Source: Roseovarius sp. (lineage in GTDB: Bacteria; Pseudomonadota; Alphaproteobacteria; Rhodobacterales; Rhodobacteraceae). Taken from it: a stretch of 36,659 nucleotides of DNA. The notes beneath the pieces are model-generated. The model had not been told where the DNA came from. It made no database searches and saw only the letters and a list, made by a program, of their open reading frames with translations. The first letter of the stretch is position 1. Every line of letters begins with the position of its first letter. Both the position numbers and the translations under genes were made by a program. Shown here one piece after another: positions 20,083 to 28,433 of the stretch. The stretch lies in the NCBI GenBank assembly GCA_016278295.1, contig JADQCC010000275.1, positions 1 through 36,659 on the forward strand, given 5' to 3'.

Positions 20083-21114
20083 ATGGAAATGATAGGCATG
20101 ATCCCACTCAGCAGCATCGCGATGAGCGCCTATACCGATCTGGTGCGGCTCCTGAAGGATGACGCCTTGTCCGGTGTGGAGGGCAAGCCGACCCTGAAAG
20201 AGCGCGGTGAAAAGGGCTACTGGTATGCGGTCCGTCGTGTCGGCACAGAGATGCGGTTTGTCTATATTGGCGAAGACAGCGATGAGACGCGCGCGCGCAT
20301 TGACCGTATCGAGGAACTGCGCGCGACCGCAAAGGACCGACAGGCAGAGCGCTCGCGGCTGGTTCGGCTCTTGCGCGCCGAAGGCATGACGCCCACTGAC
20401 CGGGCGACTGGCTCCATCCTCTCTGCCATGGCGGCCGCGGGGACATTCCGGCTGGGCGGCACCATCGTCGGAACGAATGCGTTCCGGCTCTATGAAGGCG
20501 AGCTTGGTATCCGCCTGCCTCTCGGCGGTATGGCCAACACCGGCGATATCGACATCGCGCAATTCGAGAAGCTCAGCGTCGCGTTGCAGGATCAGGTCGA
20601 TCCGGGTCTGGCCGAAACCTTCTCGGCGCTGAAGTTCGACCCGGTCCCCGGGCTCGACAAGGGCCGGACCTGGCGGTGGGCGCAAGGCGGGAGTGGCCAG
20701 CTGGTCGAGTTCCTGACACCGGCCTTTGGGGACGAGACCATCCGCGACCTGCCCGCCCTCGGCGTGGGTGCGCAGGCGCTCAACTATCTCAACTTCCTGA
20801 TCGCCGAGCCGATTTTTGCCGCGGCCCTCTATCGGTCCGGGGTGCTCGTACAGGTGCCGCGCCCGGAACGCTACGCGATCCACAAGCTGATCATCGCCGA
20901 TCGGCGGCGCGACGGCGCTGGCAACCTCAAATCCGCCAAGGACCGGGAGCAGGCGGCCTTCCTGGTCGAAGCGATGGCCGAGGACCGGCCCGATGATCTG
21001 TTTCGGGCCTACACCACTGCAATGAAGATTGGCCCGCGCTGGCGCGAGCGCATTGGCAATTCGCTGAAGCGCTTGCCGGAGACGAAGGCCATCCTCGAAA
21101 GCCTGGGCGAATAA
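20083..21114 (+). CDS. GSU2403-type nucleotidyltransferase-fold protein
   Basis: LGGTIVGTNAFRLYEGELGIRLP...NTGDIDIAQFEKLSVAL nucleotidyltransferase signature (DxD). Confidence 0.75.
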   Translation: MEMIGMIPLSSIAMSAYTDLVRLLKDDALSGVEGKPTLKERGEKGYWYAVRRVGTEMRFVYIGEDSDETRARIDRIEELRATAKDRQAERSRLVRLLRAEGMTPTDRATGSILSAMAAAGTFRLGGTIVGTNAFRLYEGELGIRLPLGGMANTGDIDIAQFEKLSVALQDQVDPGLAETFSALKFDPVPGLDKGRTWRWAQGGSGQLVEFLTPAFGDETIRDLPALGVGAQALNYLNFLIAEPIFAAALYRSGVLVQVPRPERYAIHKLIIADRRRDGAGNLKSAKDREQAAFLVEAMAEDRPDDLFRAYTTAMKIGPRWRERIGNSLKRLPETKAILESLGE

Positions 21115-21250
21115 TCGGCCTTGCCAACTTGTTTTCACCCGCTCGAATGCGGCCTGATCCGCACCCGTCAGGCGGCTATTTCGCGTGCATGGCCGTTCCA
21201 AAGATCGAAGGCATCGGACCGGGCGGGGCGGTACGATTTGGCGATGAGAC

Positions 21251-21433
21251 GGCAGCGGCGGTGAGCGGGCCGCCGCCATGTATACCCTCATCGTCACGGC
21301 CAAAATGAACGACATCGCCCCGCAGGCGTGGCTCGCCGGTGTTCTCGCCCGGGTGCCCGACATGCCCGTCTCGCGCATGCACGAACTTCTGCCCTGGAAC
21401 TGGAAACACAGCCTATTCGCCAAAGCCGCATAA
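21251..21433 (+). pseudogene. IS66-family transposase C-terminal remnant
   Basis: Frame reads DGSGGERAAAMYTLIVTAKMNDIAPQAWLAGVLARVPDMPVSRMHELLPWNWKHSLFAKAA*, matching the IS66 C-terminal signature (GGERAA..YTLI.TAK.N...PQAWL..VLAR...LLPW). Confidence 0.8.
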
Positions 21434-21524
21434 CTGCGGCCTATGCGGGATTATTATTTCATATAAATCAATAAATTAGATAACATCCCACACCTCACTT
21501 TTGTCTTCTTGGACACTGTTTTCT

Positions 21525-21616
21525 CTCAAAAGCGGGAGCCGGTTTTGAGCCCCTTGAACATGCGAAATCAAGGAGTGGGAGCGTGTCGCGTGAATGCGAA
21601 TGAACGCGACACGCTC
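21525..21616. repeat. three tandem hairpins (palindromic intergenic repeat)
   Basis: CTCAAAA..TTTTGAG (21525-21549); CCTTGA..TCAAGG (21552-21573); GAGCGTGTCGCGT..ACGCGACACGCTC (21579-21616). Confidence 0.75.
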
Positions 21617-21634
21617 TACTGCGAGGCGCAGGCC

Positions 21635-22108
21635 TCAGTTCACCTTTTCGGCGTCGATCACATCCTGTTCGCGGGCCGTGTCGGCGCTTGCGATGGCAAT
21701 GCGCCGCGGCTTGAGTGCCTCGGGCACCTCGCGCACGAGATCGACATGCAGCATGCCGTCGGCGTGGCTCGCGCCGGTGACGCGCACGTGGTCGGCAAGC
21801 TGGAAGCGCCGCTCGAACGCGCGCGTGGCGATGCCGCGATGCAGGTAGGTGCGCGCGCTCTCGTCGTCCTCGCTCTTGCGGGCCGAGACCACGAGCGCCC
21901 CGTCCTTGACCTCGACCGTCAGGTCGTCCGGGGCAAAGCCCGCGACGGCAATCGAGATACGATAGGCGTCGTCATCGGTTTTCTCGATATTGTAGGGGGG
22001 ATAGCTCGGCTGGCTCATGTCGGTGGCCATCACGCGATCGAGAAGATCGGCGATCTGGTCGAAACCGACGGTGGCCCGATAGAGCGGTGCAAGATCGAAA
22101 TTGCGCAT
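21635..22108 (-). CDS. Hsp20 small heat-shock protein (IbpA-like)
   Basis: YPPYNIEKTDDDAYRISIAVAGFAPDDLTVEVKDGALVV alpha-crystallin domain; GIATRAFERRFQLADHVRV. Confidence 0.92.
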   Translation of the reverse strand: MRNFDLAPLYRATVGFDQIADLLDRVMATDMSQPSYPPYNIEKTDDDAYRISIAVAGFAPDDLTVEVKDGALVVSARKSEDDESARTYLHRGIATRAFERRFQLADHVRVTGASHADGMLHVDLVREVPEALKPRRIAIASADTAREQDVIDAEKVN

Positions 22109-22109
22109 G

Positions 22110-22199
22110 GGTCATCCTCCTTTGAGCGATACCAATGTTGGTGGCCTTCCCGTTGGAGCCAGGCCGGTTGCGCCCCGGCCCGTCATCCGGCTCCGGGGC
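22110..22199 (-). promoter_or_regulatory. ROSE-like RNA thermometer in hsp20 5' UTR
   Basis: - strand GGU-AUC(g)CUC-AAAG-GAGGAU-(g)-ACC hairpin sequesters AGGAGG SD and contains UCGCU (UYGCU motif); preceded by GCCCCGG/CCGGGGC and GGCCT/AGGCC hairpins. Confidence 0.65.
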
Positions 22200-22250
22200 A
22201 TCATGGATTTGGGAAACGCTCGCGTGCCTGTCAAGAGGGGGCGGCGCAGC

Positions 22251-23072
22251 TCAGGGCCGGGCGAAGCGCGCGCCGGTCCCGCGCCGACCCTCGCCCGCCT
22301 GTACCCGTTTGAATCCGGGATTGGCGGTCGCCATGCCGATGGTGGTGGTGCGCAGGTCGTGCTTGAGACCGGCGACGAGATCGGGCAGGTCCATGCCATA
22401 GGAAACGCGTTGGCCCTCCGCGCGGCTGCCGCCGCTCACCAGCGACAGGATGCGCGGACGGCCGCCATGTGGGGCGAGGACCGGCGCGCCGGAAGAGCCG
22501 AAGATCACGTCGCAATCGAACGCCATGATCCCCTCGGCGCGCCACAGCATGTTGCACCGGCGTTGCCAGGACGGGGCGCGGTCGCGGTCACGGCCGTAGG
22601 AGACGACGCTAATCTGCGCGCCGTCGCGGGGCCGGTCATGGATGGCGAAAGGGGCCGCCACGGCGCTGTTGATCGGGGTCGCGAGCCGCAGGAGGGCGGC
22701 ATCGTTGCGGATGTTGGCGACGCTCATGCCGCCGCGCGGGTCATAGCCATCTGCGGCCACGTAGCCCATCACCCCGGACTCGGCGATCACCTTGCCGTCG
22801 CGCAGCCCGGCGCGGAACCGGATCGTATCGGCGGCCACGGGCCGCCCGGAGCGGTCAAAGACGCAATGCGCCGCCGTCAGCACCTGATCCGGTGCGATGA
22901 GCACCCCGGTGCAATAGCCCTCGCGCCCGATATCGATCCGGCCAACGGCTTCCCAGCCAAAGAGATCGTCGCGGTCGGTGAGACGGGTGAGCCCGCTCGG
23001 CTGTGCCACAGTCGCGCCCGCCCACAGGCAGAGCGTCGCCAAAAGTGCAAGTATTCGTCGCGGACCGCTCAT
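22251..23072 (-). CDS. trypsin-like serine protease (exported)
   Basis: Start MSGPRRILALLATLCLWAGATVAQ; LTAAHC, NDAALLRL, GSSGAPV catalytic motifs. Confidence 0.82.
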   Translation of the reverse strand: MSGPRRILALLATLCLWAGATVAQPSGLTRLTDRDDLFGWEAVGRIDIGREGYCTGVLIAPDQVLTAAHCVFDRSGRPVAADTIRFRAGLRDGKVIAESGVMGYVAADGYDPRGGMSVANIRNDAALLRLATPINSAVAAPFAIHDRPRDGAQISVVSYGRDRDRAPSWQRRCNMLWRAEGIMAFDCDVIFGSSGAPVLAPHGGRPRILSLVSGGSRAEGQRVSYGMDLPDLVAGLKHDLRTTTIGMATANPGFKRVQAGEGRRGTGARFARP

Positions 23073-23875
23073 GGCCGGGCGAATTTTGCGCCGGTGTCGC
23101 GCCGGGTGCCGGAGGTGAAGGTCTTGGGGGCGGCGTCCTGAAACACCCCCTGTCCGGCCTCGAGCGCCGTGCGCAAGGTGTCGAGCGGCGCAAGGAGCTG
23201 CGTGCCCAGCGACACCTTGCGGCCCTCGACCTCGGCCATCGCCGAGACCACCGAGACGATCCGTGCGCGCCCGCCCTCGAAGCTGAAGACCGGTGCGCCG
23301 GAGGCACCGAAATCCACATCGCAGGACATGATGAGCACGCCCTGTTGCCGCGCCATCACGTTGCACTCTTGCTGAAGCGACGGGGCCTCGGCGCGGCCCT
23401 TGGCGTAGCTCACCACACCGATGCGCTGGCCCTTGCGGGGGCGGCGGTCGGTCTCGAACGGGGTGACGCGGGTGTTGCGGATCGGGTGATGAAGCTCCAG
23501 CAGCGCCACGTCGTTGCGTACGCGATCCGCGGTCACGTCCGCGTCAAAGAGGTAGTCGGGATGCAGCACCGCGCGGCGCACCGTGCGATAGGCGGCCGCG
23601 CGCCCGTTGCGCCAGCCGGCCTTGAACTCGATTCGTGCTGGATCGATCCGCTCTCCGGTGGTGCGGTCATAGAGGCAATGAGCCGCCGTCAGGACAAGAT
23701 CGGGGGCCACCAGTGCACCGGTGCAGAAGCCGCGCCCGGCGAGTTCGAGCCGTCCCACGGCCTCCCATTCGCGGGCGGCGTCGCCTGCGTCGAGCCGCTG
23801 CAGCGGGCTGTCTTGCGCGGCAAGCTGCGTGGCGAAAAGGGCGAGCAGGGCAAGGCGGGCAAGGGTGCGCAGCAT
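23069..23875 (-). CDS. trypsin-like serine protease (exported), paralogue
   Basis: Signal peptide; LTAAHC, NDVALLEL, GASGAPV; 4-nt overlap with the downstream paralogue. Confidence 0.85.
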   Translation of the reverse strand: MLRTLARLALLALFATQLAAQDSPLQRLDAGDAAREWEAVGRLELAGRGFCTGALVAPDLVLTAAHCLYDRTTGERIDPARIEFKAGWRNGRAAAYRTVRRAVLHPDYLFDADVTADRVRNDVALLELHHPIRNTRVTPFETDRRPRKGQRIGVVSYAKGRAEAPSLQQECNVMARQQGVLIMSCDVDFGASGAPVFSFEGGRARIVSVVSAMAEVEGRKVSLGTQLLAPLDTLRTALEAGQGVFQDAAPKTFTSGTRRDTGAKFARP

Positions 23876-23927
23876 GGTCTCTCCGGCGGTCCGAACAGGT
23901 ATCGGCTAGCAGGTGTTTCGGGCCAGA

Positions 23928-25262
23928 TTATGACCGGGTTGCGCGGAGGATCGGGACACCGTCCATGCCATTTTCCGCCTGCGTCAGTGCGGGTGGCTGC
24001 GGCCCGCCCGTGGCCCAGTCGATGAGCTCGACGGTGTGCACCACCGGAATGCCGGTGCCAGAGCCGATCTGCATCATGCAGCCGATATTGCCGGCGGCGA
24101 TGATGTCCGGGTGCTTGGCCTCGAGCGTGCGGACCTTGCGGTCCTTGAGCTGCCTGGAAATCGCCGGCTGCATGAGGTTGTACGTGCCCGCCGAGCCGCA
24201 GCACAGATGGCTGTCGGCGGGCTCCACCACCTTGAATCCGGCGCGCTTCAGCAGGTCCTTGGGAAAGGTCTTGATCTGTTGGCCGTGTTGCAGCGAACAG
24301 GCGGCGTGGTAGGCGATTGTGAGACCCTTTTCCTCGCCCTCGGGAAGGTCTAGCTGCATCAGCAATTCGCTCACGTCCACCGCGATCCCGCTTACCCGCG
24401 CGGCATCGTCGGCCAATGCTTCGTGGCGGAACATGTGGCCGTAATCCTTGATCGTGGTGCCGCAACCGCTCGTGTTGATGACGATGGCATCCAGCCCTTC
24501 GCCGTCCATCTCGTCCGCCCATGCGCGGATATTCTTGGCTGCGGTTGCGTGGCTCTCCTTGGTCTTGCCCATGTGATGCGTCAGCGCCCCGCAACAGCCC
24601 GCCCCCTCGGCCACCACCACCTCGCAGCCAAGCCGGGTGAGCAGCCGGATGGTGGCGTCGTTGATGTCGGTGTTGAGCGCGCGCTGCGCACAGCCTGTCA
24701 TCAGCGCCACGCGCTTCTGGCGTGCGCCTTGCGCGGCGAAGGTTTGCGGATCGTCGTTGCGGCTGACGGGTGGCACCTGCTTGGGGGCCATCTCCAGCAT
24801 CGCGCGCAGCCGCGCATCGGGCATCAGCCGGGCAAAGGGCCGCCCGATCCTGGCCCCCAGGAGCGCCACGCGAAACCGCATCGGATAGGGCAGGATGCGC
24901 GCCAGGATCCAGCGCAGCACCCGGTCCCCCAGGGGCCGCTTGTAGCGCGCCTCGATATACTCGCGCGCCTGATCGACGAGGTGCATGTAATGCACGCCCG
25001 AGGGGCAGGTCGTCATGCAGGCGAGGCACGACAGACAGCGGTCGATATGCTTGACGGTCTTGTCATCGGGAACGCGGTCGTTCTCGAGCATGTCCTTGAT
25101 GAGGTAGATGCGACCGCGTGGGCTGTCGAGTTCGTCCCCCAGCACCTGATAGGTGGGGCAGGTCGCGGTGCAGAACCCGCAATGCACGCAGGATCGCAGG
25201 ATCTCGTTGGCGCGGGCGATTTTCGGGTCGGCCAGTTGCTCGGGCGTGAACTCGGTCTTCAT
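23928..25262 (-). CDS. glcF: glycolate oxidase iron-sulfur subunit
   Basis: Two ferredoxin motifs CVHCGFCTATCP and CLSCLACMTTCP; CCG motifs (GAGCCGA, HLCCGSAGTYN). Confidence 0.93.
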   Translation of the reverse strand: MKTEFTPEQLADPKIARANEILRSCVHCGFCTATCPTYQVLGDELDSPRGRIYLIKDMLENDRVPDDKTVKHIDRCLSCLACMTTCPSGVHYMHLVDQAREYIEARYKRPLGDRVLRWILARILPYPMRFRVALLGARIGRPFARLMPDARLRAMLEMAPKQVPPVSRNDDPQTFAAQGARQKRVALMTGCAQRALNTDINDATIRLLTRLGCEVVVAEGAGCCGALTHHMGKTKESHATAAKNIRAWADEMDGEGLDAIVINTSGCGTTIKDYGHMFRHEALADDAARVSGIAVDVSELLMQLDLPEGEEKGLTIAYHAACSLQHGQQIKTFPKDLLKRAGFKVVEPADSHLCCGSAGTYNLMQPAISRQLKDRKVRTLEAKHPDIIAAGNIGCMMQIGSGTGIPVVHTVELIDWATGGPQPPALTQAENGMDGVPILRATRS

Positions 25263-25274
25263 TCCGTCCCTCTC

Positions 25275-26402
25275 CTACGCCTCGGCCATCAGGCCGGGAT
25301 TGAGGATGCCGCGCGGGTCGAAACGCTGCCGCAGCCCGGCCTGAAGCGCGGCCACCGGCGCGGCCAGCGGGGGAAAGGCGTCCGTTCCCGCCCCGCGCAC
25401 CCGCGTGGCATGGCCGCCGCGCTGCGCCACGGTCTCCCGTATCTCCGTCCCGCCTGTCCCCTCGGGCATCAGCAGCCAGACAAGGCCCCCGCCCCAGTCA
25501 TAGACTGCCTCGGCGCCCGGCAGGGCGGCGACGATCCCGGGCGCGTCTGTGGGCTTGACCGACAGCCGCCACACGGCGCCCGCGCGCCCGTGAAACGGCT
25601 CGACATCGCGGATATACCGCCAGTCGGCGGCGGTGCGGTCCGGGTCGGTCTCTAGTGTGAAGGTGCCGGAATCCGCTAGCAGCTTTTGCATCTCCCCGGC
25701 CCGATAGGCGACCGAGTCCGCGAACCCTTCGAGCCGGATCATCGTCACCGGTGCGCCATCAAGACCGCGTTGCAGATGCGCGGCACCGCTCACCTCGTAG
25801 GGCGAGCCCAGAGCGCGGCACAGCACCTGAATGGCGGTGGCGTCGTCCAGCCCCTCGCACAAGAGCACGCCGGTTGCGCGCGGGCGCGGCAGCACCTTGA
25901 GCGCCACCTCGGTCAGCACGCCCAGCGTGCCGTAGCTACCGGCCATCAGCTTGACCATGTCGTAGCCGGTCACGTTCTTCATCACCCGCCCGCCATTGCG
26001 GACGATACGCCCCTGCCCATCGACAAAGCGCACACCCAGCAGGAAGTCGCGGCAGGCCCCGGCCTGAACGCGGCGCGGCCCGCTGACATTGGCGGCCACC
26101 ACGCCGCCGATGGTGGGGGTTCCGTCCGTGTCGAGAAGCCCGCGATGGTCCATCGGCTCGAAGGCGAGCCGCTGCCCTTCGGCCTCGAGCGCGGCCTCGA
26201 TCTCCGAGACCGGCGTACCCGCCCGCACCACGAGGGTGAGCGCGCCGGGCTCGTAAAGCTCGATCCCTGCCATCGACGATGTCGAGAGCCGTGCGCCATT
26301 CGATGCCCCGCCGATGGGCCGCGTGCCGCCGCCCTCGATGCGCAGCGGACCCTCGGCCTTCTTGATGATCGTGGCAAGCTCTGCCTCTGTCTCGGGTGTC
26401 AT
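25275..26402 (-). CDS. glcE: glycolate oxidase FAD-binding subunit
   Basis: Start MTPETEAELATIIKKA; LRIEGGGTRPIGG, TIGGVVAANVSGPRR, FLLGVRFVDG. Confidence 0.9.
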   Translation of the reverse strand: MTPETEAELATIIKKAEGPLRIEGGGTRPIGGASNGARLSTSSMAGIELYEPGALTLVVRAGTPVSEIEAALEAEGQRLAFEPMDHRGLLDTDGTPTIGGVVAANVSGPRRVQAGACRDFLLGVRFVDGQGRIVRNGGRVMKNVTGYDMVKLMAGSYGTLGVLTEVALKVLPRPRATGVLLCEGLDDATAIQVLCRALGSPYEVSGAAHLQRGLDGAPVTMIRLEGFADSVAYRAGEMQKLLADSGTFTLETDPDRTAADWRYIRDVEPFHGRAGAVWRLSVKPTDAPGIVAALPGAEAVYDWGGGLVWLLMPEGTGGTEIRETVAQRGGHATRVRGAGTDAFPPLAAPVAALQAGLRQRFDPRGILNPGLMAEA

Positions 26403-26435
26403 GCGGCTTCTTCTTGGTAAAAATACTCTGGGGGT

Positions 26436-26454
26436 CCGGGGGTAAAACCCCCGG
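26436..26454. repeat. intergenic palindrome between glcE and glcD
   Basis: CCGGGGGT-AAA-ACCCCCGG perfect 8-bp arms. Confidence 0.75.
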
Positions 26455-26464
26455 GGGGCGAAGA

Positions 26465-27898
26465 TCAGGCCGCGCGCCGCGCGCCGGAGACGTCGAGTGG
26501 AAACACCTTGGCGGGGTTCAAGAGCCATTTCGGGTCGAACACGTCCTTTACATCCATTTGCGCGGAAAGGTCGTCGGCCCCGTACTGATGCGCCATCAGG
26601 TCGCGTTTCTCGATCCCCACGCCATGCTCGCCGGTGAGGCAGCCGCCGACCTCCACGCAGAGCTTGAGGATTTCCGCGCCGAACGTCTCGCAGGTCTCGA
26701 GATCGCCCGGCTTGTTGGCGTCGAACAGGATCAGCGGGTGCATGTTGCCGTCACCCGCGTGGAACACGTTGGCCACGTCGAGGCCGAACTCGCGGCTCAT
26801 CTCGCCGATCCGGCCCAGCACATGGGGCAGGGCGCTCACCGGGATGGTGCCGTCGAGGCACATGTAGTCGCCGATCTGACCCATCGCGCCGAAGGCGGAT
26901 TTGCGCCCCTTCCAGATCGCCGCGCTCTCTTCTTCCGAACGGCTCTGGCGCAGCTCCACCGGGTCGTGGCGGCGCGCGATCGCCTCGATGAGGCCCAATT
27001 GCTCGTCGATTTCAGGGTCCGATCCTTCGACCTCCACGATCAGCAGTGCTTCGCAATCGGGGTATCCGGCATGGGCGAAATCCTCTGTCGCGCGGATGCA
27101 GGGACGGTCCATGAACTCGATCGCCACGGGCAGCACGCCCGCCTTGATGATGTCGCTCACACAGGCCCCGGCCACCTCGCTCGAATCGAAACCGATCAGC
27201 ACCGGGCGCGCGCCCTCGGGCTTGCGCAGGATGCGTAGCGTCGCCTCGGTCACCACGCCAAGCTGACCCTCCGAGCCGCAGACGAGCCCCAGCAGGTCAT
27301 AGCCCGCGGCATCGAGATGCGCGCCGCCAAGCTCCACCACCGTGCCGTCCATCAGCACCATGGTCACGCCCATCAGGTTGTTTGTGGTCACGCCGTATTT
27401 GAGGCAATGCGCCCCGCCCGAGTTCATCGCGATATTGCCCGCGATGGCGCAGGCAAGCTGCGAGGACGGGTCGGGCGCGTAGAAAAACCCCTCTTCCTCC
27501 ACCGCGCCGGTGACGCTGAGATTGGTGCGCCCGGTCTGTACCCGGATGAAGCGATTGTCGTAATCGGTTTCCAGAACCTCGGTCATCCGCGCCACGCCGA
27601 GGATGACGCTGTCGGCGGTGGGCAGCGCGCCGCCGGCAAGCGACGTGCCCGCACCGCGCGGCACCACCGGCACGCCTATTTCGTGGCAGATGGCCAGCGC
27701 CTCCGCGACCTCTCGCGTCGACGCAGGCAGCAGCACCGCGAGCGGCGGACATTTGTAGGCGGTCAGCGCGTCGCATTCATAGGCGCGTGTTTCCACCGGA
27801 TCCTCGATCACGGAGTCGCGCGGCAAAACCTTGCGCAGGCGCGCCACGAGTTCCGCCTTGCGGGCGAGAATGTCGGGGTTCGGCTCGGGCATCTGCAT
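26465..27898 (-). CDS. glcD: glycolate oxidase subunit GlcD (FAD-linked)
   Basis: VVPRGAGTSLAGGALPTADSVIL, GHGVGI-type (TGEHGVGIEKRD), 477 aa. Confidence 0.95.
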   Translation of the reverse strand: MQMPEPNPDILARKAELVARLRKVLPRDSVIEDPVETRAYECDALTAYKCPPLAVLLPASTREVAEALAICHEIGVPVVPRGAGTSLAGGALPTADSVILGVARMTEVLETDYDNRFIRVQTGRTNLSVTGAVEEEGFFYAPDPSSQLACAIAGNIAMNSGGAHCLKYGVTTNNLMGVTMVLMDGTVVELGGAHLDAAGYDLLGLVCGSEGQLGVVTEATLRILRKPEGARPVLIGFDSSEVAGACVSDIIKAGVLPVAIEFMDRPCIRATEDFAHAGYPDCEALLIVEVEGSDPEIDEQLGLIEAIARRHDPVELRQSRSEEESAAIWKGRKSAFGAMGQIGDYMCLDGTIPVSALPHVLGRIGEMSREFGLDVANVFHAGDGNMHPLILFDANKPGDLETCETFGAEILKLCVEVGGCLTGEHGVGIEKRDLMAHQYGADDLSAQMDVKDVFDPKWLLNPAKVFPLDVSGARRAA

Positions 27899-27910
27899 GG
27901 GCTTCTCCTG

Positions 27911-27937
27911 AAATTGGTAAATCTATATAACCAATTT
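27911..27937. promoter_or_regulatory. dyad operator candidate upstream of glcD
   Basis: AAATTGGT-AAATCTATATA-ACCAATTT, perfect 8-bp arms, 13 bp upstream of glcD start. Confidence 0.55.
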
Positions 27938-28017
27938 GGCCCATCCGCGAGTCCTTTTTTGCCACAAGGCGCGTGGCAGACCTTGCGCAGACACACCGCC
28001 TCGGGCAGTCATCGCAC

Positions 28018-28428
28018 ATGGAGTGGGTCAAGATCATCCATATTCTTTGTGTCATGGGGTGGATGACCTCCATCTTCGCCGTGCCGCGTGCGCTCATCTA
28101 CTGGCGTCGTGAATGGGATCGCCTGGGTGAATTCGGTCCCTTGGGCGACCTGACCATCCGGCTCTATCGTTTCTCGCTCGGCCTCGGCGTCATTGCCATC
28201 GGCACCGGGATTTACCTCGCGAACTGGCTGGGCTGGCCGGGTTGGGCGCATCTCAAGCTGGCGCTGGTGCTGGCGTTGGCGGTGCATTACGGCTGGACCG
28301 GGCGGCTGGTGCTGCGTGCACGCAAGGGCATGTTTACAGAGAGTGACCGATTCCTGCGTATTTTCAACGAAATCAGCGTTCTGGGCGCAATCGCGGTTCT
28401 ATGGGCCGTGGTCGTGCGGCCGTTTTGA
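28018..28428 (+). CDS. CopD/HemJ-like integral membrane protein
   Basis: MEWVKIIHILCVMGWMTSIFAVPRALIYWRR; four predicted TM segments. Confidence 0.6.
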   Translation: MEWVKIIHILCVMGWMTSIFAVPRALIYWRREWDRLGEFGPLGDLTIRLYRFSLGLGVIAIGTGIYLANWLGWPGWAHLKLALVLALAVHYGWTGRLVLRARKGMFTESDRFLRIFNEISVLGAIAVLWAVVVRPF

Positions 28429-28433
28429 ACGCC

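Noticed and set aside
22101-23141. 346-aa + strand ORF (and 23003..24025)
   Set aside because: Antisense to the two protease genes and lacks coherent motifs.
27960-27978. TGCCAC-AAGGCGC-GTGGCA hairpin beside TTTTTT as a terminator
   Set aside because: The T-run precedes the hairpin on the + strand and reads as A-run on the - strand, so no U-tract follows it in either direction.
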